Positions 7,798-16,558 of a DNA stretch of 64,000 nt are shown here, piece after piece. Source of the DNA: Pleomorphovibrio marinus (GTDB taxonomy: Bacteria > Bacteroidota > Bacteroidia > Cytophagales > Cyclobacteriaceae); contig NZ_QCXY01000008.1 in assembly GCF_003347495.1 (NCBI RefSeq), forward strand, positions 124,001 to 188,000, read 5' to 3'. Position numbers and translations under genes: made by a program. Under the pieces are notes generated by a model. The model did not search any database. It saw only the letters and a list, made by a program, of their open reading frames with translations, and was not told the DNA's origin. Within the stretch, counting starts at the first letter, position 1; every line of letters begins with the position of its first letter.

Positions 7798-9660
7798 TTA
7801 TGAATGATTGAAAAAACTGTCTATCTTATTAATATCCAATTGGACGAAGGTTTTGTTCCCAGTTGGGCTGTAATTTGGGTTTTGACAGGCAAACAATTGG
7901 CCTACCAAACTCTCCATTTCTCCCTGACTCAGCTTTACCCCCTTTTTAATGGAAGATCTTTTGGCCAGGGAGCGTGCAAGGTTTTCCCTTTTATCCAGGG
8001 AGAGCTCGGACTTAAAGTGCTTAAACTGATCCAAAAGTCCCTCAAACAAGGCTTTTTCGTTCGTTATTGTAATATCGGCAGGCACCCCATTAATAACCAC
8101 TGTCTGCTGCCCAAACACACTTACCAAGAAGCCTAAGCTAGACAATTCCTCTTTCAGGTCCATGAACAATGTGAAATCCGAAGGGCTAAGCCCAATTTGC
8201 TGAGGGAATAAACACTGCTGAGAACTTCCTTTTGATTGGTTGAGCTGCCGCTGATACCGTTCGTACAATACTCGCTCATGCAAGGCCTGTTGGTCAAAGA
8301 TAAGCAAGCCCGAGGACATTTGTGTGACTATGTAACGGGATTCTATTTGAAATGTGGTCCCACCACCGGGACTTTCCTTGTGGGCAACACCAGTAGGATC
8401 TTGCGCATTGGCCTTACTTTCAAAGGTTAAGGTTTCCTTGGCAGCTGCTTCTCTTTCTGCCAACATTTCCTCCTCTGAAGGTAGCCTTTCATCTCCCGGT
8501 TTTCCTTCGAAAAGCCTCTCCCATCCTGAAATATCTTTTTTTGTAAAGGCGGGGCTGTTGTAGGTCTTGTAGGAGTTTTCTGCCTGGACGTCCTGTTTTT
8601 TGGATTCATCTTTCCTCCAGTTGTCGGTAAAGTTAACATCCAGACTAAAATCAAGCGTAGGGACAATATGATGTGCGCCGAGCGCTTGTTTTACGGATGA
8701 CCTTAGCAGGCCATATACTGTCCGCTCATCGTCAAATTTAATTTCTGTCTTGGTGGGATGTACATTTATATCAATATGTTTGGGATCAATTTCCAGAAAC
8801 AACACATAAAAAGGATGCTGATCCTGAGCCATAAGCCCCTGATAGGCACTGCTGACCGCATGGTGCAGGTAGTTACTTTTAATATACCTGTTATTGACAA
8901 AGAAATACTGTTCCCCCCTGGTTTTTTTAGAGGTTTCTGGTTTGCCTATATACCCCTTGATTCTAATAAGAGGGGTATCCTCCTGACATACCATCAGTTG
9001 TTCCTTGTAAGGATTTCCAAAGATTCCGATTATCCTTTTGCTCAACTTTCCCGGCTGCAGGTTGAAAAGCTGCATATCATTTTGATACAAGGAAAAGCTT
9101 ATTTCCGGATAGGCCAATGCCACCCGCTGGAATTCTTCTACAAGGTGACGCATTTCCACTGGGTTGGACTTAAGAAAGTTGCGGCGGGCGGGTACATTGA
9201 AAAATAGATTTTTTACCGCAATGGATGTCCCATCCTGACAGGCCAAAGGCTCCTGTTTTTTCACCTCAGACCCATCTATGCATATCAGGGTTCCGAGTTC
9301 GTCTCCCGCGCGTTTTGTCCTCATCTCCACCTGGGCCACTGCCGCTATGGAAGCAAGGGCTTCCCCTCTGAACCCGAAGGTCCGGATGCTAAACAGGTCA
9401 TCTGATTTTTTTATTTTGGATGTGGCGTGCCGTTCAAATGACATTCTCGCGTCAGTAACAGACATGCCAAGGCCATCATCCACCACTTGGATAAGGGCCT
9501 TACCAGCGTCTTTCACCACTACGTTTATTTGCGTGCAATTCGCATCTATGGCATTTTCCAGCAATTCTTTGAGCACTGAAGCAGGTCTTTGCACCACCTC
9601 CCCGGCGGCAATCTGATTAGCAATGGCATCGGGAAGGAGCTGAATTAGGTCATTCATCAT
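7798..9660 (-). CDS. mutL: DNA mismatch repair protein MutL
   Basis: A 620-residue MutL, the GHKL ATPase that links mismatch recognition by MutS to strand incision. ATPase motifs are at the N-terminus: AAGEVVQRPASVLKELLENA (about 18-37), DDGLGM (about 60-65), FGFRGEALASI (about 94-104). The transducer domain has NVHPTK near 300. After a variable linker (about 335-430), the dimerisation domain ends with ACQNPNYSPTG, in the position of the metal-site region of endonuclease-type MutL. The upstream gene's stop overlaps the start in ATGA, so translation is coupled. Length is normal for Bacteroidota. Confidence 0.96.
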   Translation of the reverse strand: MMNDLIQLLPDAIANQIAAGEVVQRPASVLKELLENAIDANCTQINVVVKDAGKALIQVVDDGLGMSVTDARMSFERHATSKIKKSDDLFSIRTFGFRGEALASIAAVAQVEMRTKRAGDELGTLICIDGSEVKKQEPLACQDGTSIAVKNLFFNVPARRNFLKSNPVEMRHLVEEFQRVALAYPEISFSLYQNDMQLFNLQPGKLSKRIIGIFGNPYKEQLMVCQEDTPLIRIKGYIGKPETSKKTRGEQYFFVNNRYIKSNYLHHAVSSAYQGLMAQDQHPFYVLFLEIDPKHIDINVHPTKTEIKFDDERTVYGLLRSSVKQALGAHHIVPTLDFSLDVNFTDNWRKDESKKQDVQAENSYKTYNSPAFTKKDISGWERLFEGKPGDERLPSEEEMLAEREAAAKETLTFESKANAQDPTGVAHKESPGGGTTFQIESRYIVTQMSSGLLIFDQQALHERVLYERYQRQLNQSKGSSQQCLFPQQIGLSPSDFTLFMDLKEELSSLGFLVSVFGQQTVVINGVPADITITNEKALFEGLLDQFKHFKSELSLDKRENLARSLAKRSSIKKGVKLSQGEMESLVGQLFACQNPNYSPTGNKTFVQLDINKIDSFFNHS

Positions 9661-10064
9661 TTGCCGATTGATTTAAGCCTGAAAAGGCCTACCAAAAGGG
9701 CAATTCCACCCCCTAGGTATAAAAAATAATAAAGGATATCCGGGCCTATATAAATGTACCCCCCAAAACCACCTATCAAAATAAGGAGAATAAGCAAACG
9801 CATTAAGCCGGCACTTTCAAAAATGTTTGAAGGCTTCCGCTTGATAGGGCTACCTTTGGTGAAAGCACCCCTAATAGATGACCCGTAGGATGGGAGGTTC
9901 CCCTCTCTTCCATTGCCTTCCGGGTTAATGATACCCTGTTCTTCCAATTCTCTTTTTATCCGAGATGTTCGCTCTTGGATTTCTTCTTTTACTGGGTCAT
10001 AATGACGCGGTGTAATGTTAAACTTAGCGGGTCTATTTACTCTGAATATGGATGGAAATTTCAT
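9657..10064 (-). CDS. Small two-span membrane protein upstream of mutL, unknown function
   Basis: A 135-residue protein with a basic, helix-prone N-terminal half (HYDPVKEEIQERTSRIKREL at about 21-40, predicted amphipathic). Two membrane spans follow at about 87-105 and 108-127, and a short basic tail ends in RLKSIGK. No catalytic motif is seen and no named family is recognised. Its stop overlaps the mutL ATG, so it is the first gene of the group that includes mutL and the two rhomboids. The conserved-looking N-terminus and coupling support it as a real gene. Confidence 0.75.
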   Translation of the reverse strand: MKFPSIFRVNRPAKFNITPRHYDPVKEEIQERTSRIKRELEEQGIINPEGNGREGNLPSYGSSIRGAFTKGSPIKRKPSNIFESAGLMRLLILLILIGGFGGYIYIGPDILYYFLYLGGGIALLVGLFRLKSIGK

Positions 10065-10250
10065 AATTTAATCACAATTTTTCATACGCCTGCCCACATC
10101 GGGTTGTGGCATTGCCCATTCCTCTCAAGGGTCAGTTCCGCGGGCAAAAGGTTAACCAAACTGTACTTTTACGAGATATTTTCGTTTAACTTTTAGCCTT
10201 GGTGCTAGAAATTACGTTATTAATATAAAATTGCTTCTGTTTATAAATTT

Positions 10251-10285
10251 TTTGTAGGTTGAAGCAATCATTTTGTGTACGTTTG
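10251..10285 (+). promoter_or_regulatory. Candidate promoter of the GH3/beta-lactamase gene
   Basis: TTTG at 10251-10254 and TACGTTTG at 10278-10285 match the Bacteroidota -33 and -7 elements, though the 23-base spacer is a little long. They lie in the divergent region between the mutL group (minus) and the GH3 gene (plus), about 65 bases before its ATG at 10351. Confidence 0.45.
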
Positions 10286-10350
10286 GACAAGGCAGATTGC
10301 TAATTACAAATTTAAACTTAAAATAGGTCAGATAAAATTTTAACGCTTAC

Positions 10351-13329
10351 ATGTGTCAAAAAGTTTGTATGGTTTTTTTAACCTTGGTGAGTTGTCTAAC
10401 TATTGGTTGGACAGTGACGGTAGCTGGTTTTAATCCTCCGGATCCCCTTTTAAGCCTAGATCAAAGTGCGCAGCAACATTGGGTGGATTCCGTTTTTAAC
10501 AGCATGAGTTTTGAGGAGAGGCTAGGTCAATTGTTTATGGTTGCAGCCTATTCCAACAGGGATCATCGGCATAGGGAAGAAATTTCTCGTTTGGTGAAAG
10601 AGGAGAAGTTGGGGGGACTGATATTTTTTCAGGGAGGACCTGTGAGGCAGGCCCACTTAGTCAATCATTATCAATCCCTTTCCCAAGTACCACTCTTTTT
10701 GGCCATGGACGCGGAGTGGGGGCCAGGCATGCGATTGGATAGTGTATTGCAGTTCCCAAAGCAGATGACATTGGGGGCAGGAGGCAATGATAGGCTAGTC
10801 TATGAGATGGGAAAAGAGATTGCACGGCAATTCAAAGAGATGGGCATGCATATCAACTTTGCCCCAGTGGTGGACGTAAATTCTAACCCGGACAACCCAG
10901 TTATAGGTTACAGGGCTTTTGGGGAAGAAAAGAAGTTGGTCAGCCGTAAATCCATGGCCTACATGCGGGGGATGCAGGATCATGGCATAATGGCTAATGC
11001 CAAACATTTTCCGGGGCATGGTGACACCAACCTCGACTCACATTATACCACTCCCGTTATCCATAATTCCAGGGAATACATACATGACATAGATCTCTAC
11101 CCTTATCGGGAGCTCATCGACAATGGGCTGATGAGCGTGATGGTGGCACACCTGCATGTGCCGAGCCTAGGGAGTGAGGCCAGGCAGCCTACCACCTTGT
11201 CTCCAAAGGTGGTTACGGAGCTATTAAAAGATGACCTTGGGTTTAAAGGGCTTATTTTTACAGACGCCTTGAATATGAAAGGCGTGAGTAACTTGTACCC
11301 GCCGGGAGAAGTGGATCTTATGGCTTTAAAAGCGGGCAATGATGTACTCCTTTATGCCGAGGATGTACCCAAATCCAAGGCCTTGATCATGAAAGCAGTT
11401 GGAAGTGGGGAGATTTCTGAAGATGAAATAGACCTTAGGGTGAGAAAAATCCTTGCTGCCAAATATTGGGCTGGGTTGCACCGCAAAACGAAAGTGAACC
11501 CCGATAAGCTGGTGGAAAGGGTCAGCAATTTTGGCACAAAGGCCCTCATTGAGCAGCTATATGCCAACAGCATTACCGTGGTGAAAAATGCAGAAAGTAT
11601 AGTTCCAATAAGGAACCTTGACCTAAGAAATATGGCCTCAGTGTCCTTGGGTAGTCGAGGGGAAGTGTTTAAGGAACATTTGGACAAATACGGGAAGTTC
11701 ACCCATTACACCATGAGGGGTGCTAGTGGCCCGGCCAATTATAAAGCCATGGAGGAAAACCTCAAGTCCTACAATACCATTGTGGTAGGGGTTATGGGCA
11801 TGAGTAACAATCCCAAAAGGAACTTTGGTGTCCAAGCATCAGATCTGGAATTTATAAAAAGACTGAACGAAAAACATAACGTCATAACCGTGGTGTTTGG
11901 AAATGCATATGGCGCAGGTTTGTTCCAGGACTTGCCGAATTTGGTGTTGGCTTATGAAGAGAATGATTTTACGGAGAAACTGGTGCCTCAAGTACTTTTT
12001 GGTGCCAGGCCTGCAACAGGCACCTTGCCAGTAACCATAGGGGAAAAATTACTGATAGGGTCTGGGGAACAGCTTTCTTCGGTGGGTAGGTTGGCATACA
12101 GCACACCCGAAAACCAAGGGATGGATAGCAGAAGGCTGATGGAGATAGATCACCTTATGGAAAATGCGATAAGGAAAAAAGCCACTCCTGGAGGTACTGT
12201 TTTGGTGGCAAAAAATGGACATGTGGTATTTGAGAAAAGTTACGGTCATGTGGATTACGAAAAGAGCAATCCTGTAACCCCTAAGACACTGTTTGACCTG
12301 GCATCGCTCACGAAGGTACTTTCTACCACACAAATGATGATGTTCCTGCATGGCCGGGGGCTAATAGAAATGGACCGTCCTATTGGGGACTACCTTCATG
12401 AGCTTCAGGGAACCAATAAGTCCCATCTAAAGCTAGGGGATATCATGACCCATGAAGCGGGTTTAGTAGGATGGATACCCCACTATTCATTGACAATGAT
12501 GGGCAAGGAATGGAAGCCCGGTTTCTACAATACCGAAAAATCGGAAGAATTCCCCTATCCAATAGCGGACGGAATTTGGGGAAAACGTTCGTTGCCGGAC
12601 AGTGTGTGGCATTGGACTTTGCAATCCGACCTGAGAAGAACAGGAAAATTGGGCAATAGTTACACCTATCTCTATTCTGATGTCGGGATGTATTTGTTGC
12701 ATAGGATGATAGAAACAATGATCGGCCAGCCTATAAATGAATTTATGCGGCAGAACTTCTATGAACCTTTGGGATTAAATCGGATGGGATATTTGCCTTT
12801 AGAGAGGTTTGACAAGGCACAAATTGCACCTACGGAGGTAGACCGGATTTTCAGAAGAACCTTAGTGCATGGCCACGTTCATGACCCTGGTGCGGCATTG
12901 TATGGGGGAGTTGCGGGGCATGCTGGCCTGTTTGGAACAGCACATGATGTTGCTGTAATTATGCAAATGATGCTTCAAGAAGGCGATTACGGGGGCTTGC
13001 AACTTTTGGAAGAAGAGACGGTTTCCGCCTTTACCGAAAAAAAATCACTTCACAGCAGAAGGGGCTGGGGCTGGGATAAGCCTGAGCCTGATGTGGAGAA
13101 ACGAGGAGCGGTGGGTAAATTGGCTTCAAAGAATACCTTTGGGCATACTGGGTTTACCGGAACTGCCGCTTGGGCAGATCCTGATCAAGGTTTGGTATAT
13201 GTTTTTTTAAGTAACAGAGTTTATCCCGATGCCTCTAATAACCTGATAAACAAGGATAAACTTCGTGGAGCCATTCATGATGTGATATATAGATCCATCT
13301 CCCAGCCCTTACTTTTGGCAAATAAGTGA
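10351..13329 (+). CDS. Fused GH3 beta-N-acetylglucosaminidase (NagZ-like) and serine beta-lactamase-type hydrolase
   Basis: A 992-residue exported two-enzyme protein. After a signal peptide (about 1-26) comes a GH3 domain with the NagZ signature KHFPGHGDTNLDSH at 218-231 and the nucleophile region FTDALNMKG (Asp305). A GH3 C-terminal domain spans about 400-580. The second half (about 600-985) is a class-C beta-lactamase/penicillin-binding-like domain with SLTK, nucleophile Ser652, and YLYSDVGMYLL as the Tyr motif. NagZ removes GlcNAc from muropeptides; the hydrolase may be an esterase or peptidase. The fusion is, to my knowledge, widespread in Bacteroidota. bshA follows after 54 bases. Its role in peptidoglycan turnover fits the kinase and murQ genes at 43.7-45.4 kb. 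Confidence 0.9.
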   Translation: MCQKVCMVFLTLVSCLTIGWTVTVAGFNPPDPLLSLDQSAQQHWVDSVFNSMSFEERLGQLFMVAAYSNRDHRHREEISRLVKEEKLGGLIFFQGGPVRQAHLVNHYQSLSQVPLFLAMDAEWGPGMRLDSVLQFPKQMTLGAGGNDRLVYEMGKEIARQFKEMGMHINFAPVVDVNSNPDNPVIGYRAFGEEKKLVSRKSMAYMRGMQDHGIMANAKHFPGHGDTNLDSHYTTPVIHNSREYIHDIDLYPYRELIDNGLMSVMVAHLHVPSLGSEARQPTTLSPKVVTELLKDDLGFKGLIFTDALNMKGVSNLYPPGEVDLMALKAGNDVLLYAEDVPKSKALIMKAVGSGEISEDEIDLRVRKILAAKYWAGLHRKTKVNPDKLVERVSNFGTKALIEQLYANSITVVKNAESIVPIRNLDLRNMASVSLGSRGEVFKEHLDKYGKFTHYTMRGASGPANYKAMEENLKSYNTIVVGVMGMSNNPKRNFGVQASDLEFIKRLNEKHNVITVVFGNAYGAGLFQDLPNLVLAYEENDFTEKLVPQVLFGARPATGTLPVTIGEKLLIGSGEQLSSVGRLAYSTPENQGMDSRRLMEIDHLMENAIRKKATPGGTVLVAKNGHVVFEKSYGHVDYEKSNPVTPKTLFDLASLTKVLSTTQMMMFLHGRGLIEMDRPIGDYLHELQGTNKSHLKLGDIMTHEAGLVGWIPHYSLTMMGKEWKPGFYNTEKSEEFPYPIADGIWGKRSLPDSVWHWTLQSDLRRTGKLGNSYTYLYSDVGMYLLHRMIETMIGQPINEFMRQNFYEPLGLNRMGYLPLERFDKAQIAPTEVDRIFRRTLVHGHVHDPGAALYGGVAGHAGLFGTAHDVAVIMQMMLQEGDYGGLQLLEEETVSAFTEKKSLHSRRGWGWDKPEPDVEKRGAVGKLASKNTFGHTGFTGTAAWADPDQGLVYVFLSNRVYPDASNNLINKDKLRGAIHDVIYRSISQPLLLANK

Positions 13330-13383
13330 ACAAATACTGGTGCAAAATGTGTTAACCCAACTATCCATATAATACTAAACTAA

Positions 13384-14526
13384 ATGAAAATCGGGATTGT
13401 TTGTTACCCTACCTTTGGAGGTAGTGGTGTGGTAGCTACTGAATTAGGCAAGGCATTATCCAAGCAAGGTCATCATATCCACTTTATTACCTATAGCCAG
13501 CCCACCCGATTGGATTTTCTTAGTCCCAACCTGTTTTATCATGAGGTGGATATTAAGAGTTATCCATTATTTGAGCATGCACCTTACGAGCTCGCACTTG
13601 CCAGTAAGATGGTCAATGTGGTAAAATATGAAAAATTGGATCTTTTGCATGTACATTATGCTATTCCCCATGCCAGTGCGGCATACATGGCTAAACAAAT
13701 ACTTAAGGATCAGGGTATCCATATTCCCGTTGTGACCACCCTCCATGGTACGGATATTACATTGGTAGGGAAGGATCCTAGCTATGAGCCTGTGGTTACC
13801 TTTAGTATAAACCACTCTGATGGGGTCACTGCTGTATCTGAGGATCTTAAAAAGGACACTCTCCAGCATTTTCAGGTTCGCAAACACATTGAGGTAATTC
13901 CCAATTTCATAGATCTCAATAGGTTTAAAAGACAAAGAAAGGAACATTTCAAGAAGGCAATTTGTCCCAACGATGAAAAGTTGATCGTTCATACCTCCAA
14001 TTTCCGAAAGGTAAAAAGGGTAGGAGACGTGATCCGGGTTTTTCATGAGGTGAGAAAAGTCATTCCTGTTAAGCTCCTATTGGTAGGTGATGGTCCGGAA
14101 CGGGATAGGATGGAAAGGCTTTGTCGGGAGTTGGGTACATGTGAAGATGTGAGGTTTTTGGGCAAGCTGGATGCTGTGGAGGAGGTATTATCGGTTGCAG
14201 ATCTGTTTTTGATGCCTTCCGAAAAGGAAAGCTTTGGTCTTGCAGCCCTGGAGGCTATGGCCTGCGAGGTTCCCTTGCTAAGTTCCGATGCAGGGGGAAT
14301 ACCTGAACTCAACGTGAACGGGTTTTCTGGTTTTGTGTGTAAGGTAGGAGACATCGATGCTATGTCAAATAGGGCGTTGGAAATACTGGATGACGATAAT
14401 TTGCCTACTTTTAAAAAGAATGCTTTAGAAAGAGCAAAGGATTTTGATGTCACAAGGGTACTTCCATTGTATGAGGATTTTTACCAAAAAACCATAGAGA
14501 ATTCCATCCTTACCTTGAGTAAATGA
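13384..14526 (+). CDS. bshA: N-acetyl-alpha-D-glucosaminyl L-malate synthase BshA
   Basis: A 380-residue GT4 glycosyltransferase that joins GlcNAc from UDP-GlcNAc to L-malate, the first step of bacillithiol synthesis. The opening MKIGIVCYPTFGGSGVVATE with its glycine-rich loop is diagnostic for BshA. TLHGTDITLVG at about 119-129 and the EKESFGLAALEAMACEVP segment at about 281-298 are the donor-binding GT-B motifs. Length is the usual 375-380. Bacillithiol is used by many Bacteroidota in place of glutathione. The other bsh genes are not in this window. It may be transcribed with the upstream GH3 fusion gene. Confidence 0.93.
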   Translation: MKIGIVCYPTFGGSGVVATELGKALSKQGHHIHFITYSQPTRLDFLSPNLFYHEVDIKSYPLFEHAPYELALASKMVNVVKYEKLDLLHVHYAIPHASAAYMAKQILKDQGIHIPVVTTLHGTDITLVGKDPSYEPVVTFSINHSDGVTAVSEDLKKDTLQHFQVRKHIEVIPNFIDLNRFKRQRKEHFKKAICPNDEKLIVHTSNFRKVKRVGDVIRVFHEVRKVIPVKLLLVGDGPERDRMERLCRELGTCEDVRFLGKLDAVEEVLSVADLFLMPSEKESFGLAALEAMACEVPLLSSDAGGIPELNVNGFSGFVCKVGDIDAMSNRALEILDDDNLPTFKKNALERAKDFDVTRVLPLYEDFYQKTIENSILTLSK

Positions 14527-14699
14527 CAAAAATCATCCTTTTATTTTTGGTTTTTTGAAACCCCACTTGGGCATTCCTACGTTTCAAGTTAAAGAATTTC
14601 AACCTTAAGAAATTGTTTTTAAAATGGAGGTATAGTTATTGTATATTAATTTCTTAATGGTTATTGTTTAAGTAGTGAATGTTTTAAAACGCTTACAAA

Positions 14700-15326
14700 A
14701 TGAAAAAAATTGGAAGACTGGATAGGCCAGACAACAACGGTACGGCAAAGATGTTTGCCAACCCTACTTTGGAGAGAATCAGCCGAACTCATATCAGTAT
14801 CCCAATCGCCATGTTTTTAGGCGTCAGTGCCTATTCACTTTATTTTGGGATATCTTCCACTCCTACAAGTTTTGGCCATGCATTTATGCTGATCATAAGT
14901 GGGTTCTTTACGTTTACCTTCGTGGAGTACTTTATGCACAGGTACTTGTATCACATGGTACCTGACACCAAATGGAAAGACAAGCTACAATACTCTCTTC
15001 ATGGTGTGCACCACGATTATCCCAAAGACAAGGACAGGCTTGCCCTTCCTCCGTTCATTACGGGTCTTTACGCAGCAATCTTATTTTCCATGTTTTACCT
15101 TATGATGGGGGACTTTTCCTATTATTTCTTGCCAGGTTTTTTGGCGGGCTATACCATGTATCTAGGCGTACACTATATCGTTCATGCCTATCAGCCCCCT
15201 AAGAATTTCCTGAAGATTCTATGGGTTCACCATGCCATACATCATTATAAAGACCCAGATGTTGCTTTCGGGGTGAGTACCCCCATATGGGATTATGTGT
15301 TTGGTACCATGCCAAAAAAAGGTTAA
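14700..15326 (+). CDS. Fatty acid hydroxylase / sterol desaturase-family membrane di-iron enzyme
   Basis: A 208-residue integral membrane oxygenase. The histidine clusters that bind two irons are visible: HRYLYH (about 81-86), HGVHHDY (about 100-106), HYIVH (about 158-162) and HHAIHH (about 177-182). Four hydrophobic spans separate them in the expected spacing. Relatives hydroxylate fatty acids at C2 or act on sphingolipid chains; Bacteroidota that make sphingolipids or hydroxy fatty acids often carry one. The substrate is not evident here because neighbours are unrelated. A clear terminator follows directly. About 170 bases separate it from bshA, so it probably has its own promoter. Confidence 0.87.
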   Translation: MKKIGRLDRPDNNGTAKMFANPTLERISRTHISIPIAMFLGVSAYSLYFGISSTPTSFGHAFMLIISGFFTFTFVEYFMHRYLYHMVPDTKWKDKLQYSLHGVHHDYPKDKDRLALPPFITGLYAAILFSMFYLMMGDFSYYFLPGFLAGYTMYLGVHYIVHAYQPPKNFLKILWVHHAIHHYKDPDVAFGVSTPIWDYVFGTMPKKG

Positions 15327-15330
15327 TGGA

Positions 15331-15358
15331 AAAGGGCTGAGGTTTTCAGCCCTTTTTT
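15331..15358 (+). terminator. Rho-independent terminator after the fatty acid hydroxylase gene
   Basis: GGGCTGA pairs with TCAGCCC around a five-base loop and is followed by six T residues (15353-15358). It starts a few bases after the stop at 15326. Confidence 0.88.
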
Positions 15359-15493
15359 ATAAGGTTATAATAGGATGTACTGGCGAATTGCCTAAGTTGT
15401 GATCGAGATCTAACCCTTTTATCAGGCGTATGAAGGTAGTCGGGTTATATCGGATTCCCCTAAATTCATAACAAAGCTTCCAAATTAAAACGT

Positions 15494-16309
15494 ATGCAAA
15501 TTTCAATAATAGGCCTTGGGTGGATTGGTAAACCTCTTGCCGCAGCCTTACAAGCAAAGGGTCATCAGGTCATCGGAAGTACCACCTCCAAAGAAAAGTT
15601 GTCTGCGTTATGCGTGGAAGGGTTTGACACTAGGCTTTTTCGGTTGGACCCCAAGCCCGGAGGTGCAGGTTTTGAAGATCTATTTAATGCGGACATCCTC
15701 TATATCAACATACCTCCTTCCAGGAGACATCACCCGGATTCTTACCACCCAGAACAAATTGCCTATTTAAAACAATTGGCAGAAAATGCCAATGTAGGGA
15801 AAATTATATATGTAAGTGCGACTTCCGTTTACCCCAGCCAAAACCAAGTAGCCAGGGAGGATGATCCCTTGGACGAAAATACTACTGAAAACCCAGCTCT
15901 CTTCAACGCCGAACAATTATTGTGGCAAAATAAGTCCTATGGGCTTACCGTTGTGAGGTTTGGCGGGTTATTAGGAGACAATCGGGTGCCAGGCAAGTAC
16001 TTTGCAGGCAAGGAACGAGTGCCTGGCCATCCTCCTGTAAACTATGTTTATAGAGAGGATGCGGTGAGAGCCATCCAATGGATCATAGAAAAGGGGCTTT
16101 GGAACAAAACTTTTAATGTAGTGGCTCCCCAGCATCCAAAAAAACGACAGGTTTATGAATCCAATGCCCGGCAATTAGGTTTTGCTTTGCCTAATAGTTA
16201 CGAATCACCCGAACACACGACCTGGAAACAAATCAGTGTTGAAAAGTTCCTTTCTACTGGCTTTAACTTCCACTATCCGGATCCTTTGGAGTTTCCTTAC
16301 GGGGAATAA
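15494..16309 (+). CDS. NAD(P)-binding epimerase/dehydratase-like SDR protein (YeeZ-like)
   Basis: A 271-residue extended-SDR protein. The N-terminal Rossmann motif is atypical, IIGLGWIGKPLAAAL (about 4-18), as in 6-phosphogluconate-dehydrogenase-like folds and the E. coli YeeZ group. ISTTSK-type residues after strand 2 suggest NADP. VSATSVYPSQ at about 111-120 resembles the SDR active-site Ser/Tyr region. No reaction can be assigned and the neighbours do not help. It stands alone between a terminator and the sucA promoter region. Confidence 0.78.
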   Translation: MQISIIGLGWIGKPLAAALQAKGHQVIGSTTSKEKLSALCVEGFDTRLFRLDPKPGGAGFEDLFNADILYINIPPSRRHHPDSYHPEQIAYLKQLAENANVGKIIYVSATSVYPSQNQVAREDDPLDENTTENPALFNAEQLLWQNKSYGLTVVRFGGLLGDNRVPGKYFAGKERVPGHPPVNYVYREDAVRAIQWIIEKGLWNKTFNVVAPQHPKKRQVYESNARQLGFALPNSYESPEHTTWKQISVEKFLSTGFNFHYPDPLEFPYGE

Positions 16310-16506
16310 GTGGTTGTAACCAACAATTATAGGAGAAATTTTGTCCTGTTTGAAAAAAACAGGTGACATTCATCCAAACCTCCTATTAAAATTGTCTCTT
16401 AATCCTGTATTCAGATTACAAAGGCACGGTATTACAAAATAATATTCTGTTTCAATAAAATGACCCCTCTGATAATCAGAATATTGCGTATATTCGGATA
16501 AGCGGT

Positions 16507-16537
16507 TTTTAAAAAATAGCATAAAGAACTAATTTTG
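16507..16537 (+). promoter_or_regulatory. Candidate promoter of sucA
   Basis: TAATTTTG at 16530-16537 matches the -7 consensus TAnnTTTG. A T-run at 16506-16510 stands 19 bases upstream, where TTTG is expected. The sucA ATG is 22 bases downstream. The 249-base gap upstream of sucA is AT-rich and otherwise shows nothing. Confidence 0.55.
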
Positions 16538-16558
16538 TTGAGAAGTAAATATTAAACC

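Noticed and set aside
10336-10351. Shared AACGCTTACA before the GH3 gene and before the gene at 14700
   Set aside because: Only ten bases, in two places, with no further similarity; likely coincidence.
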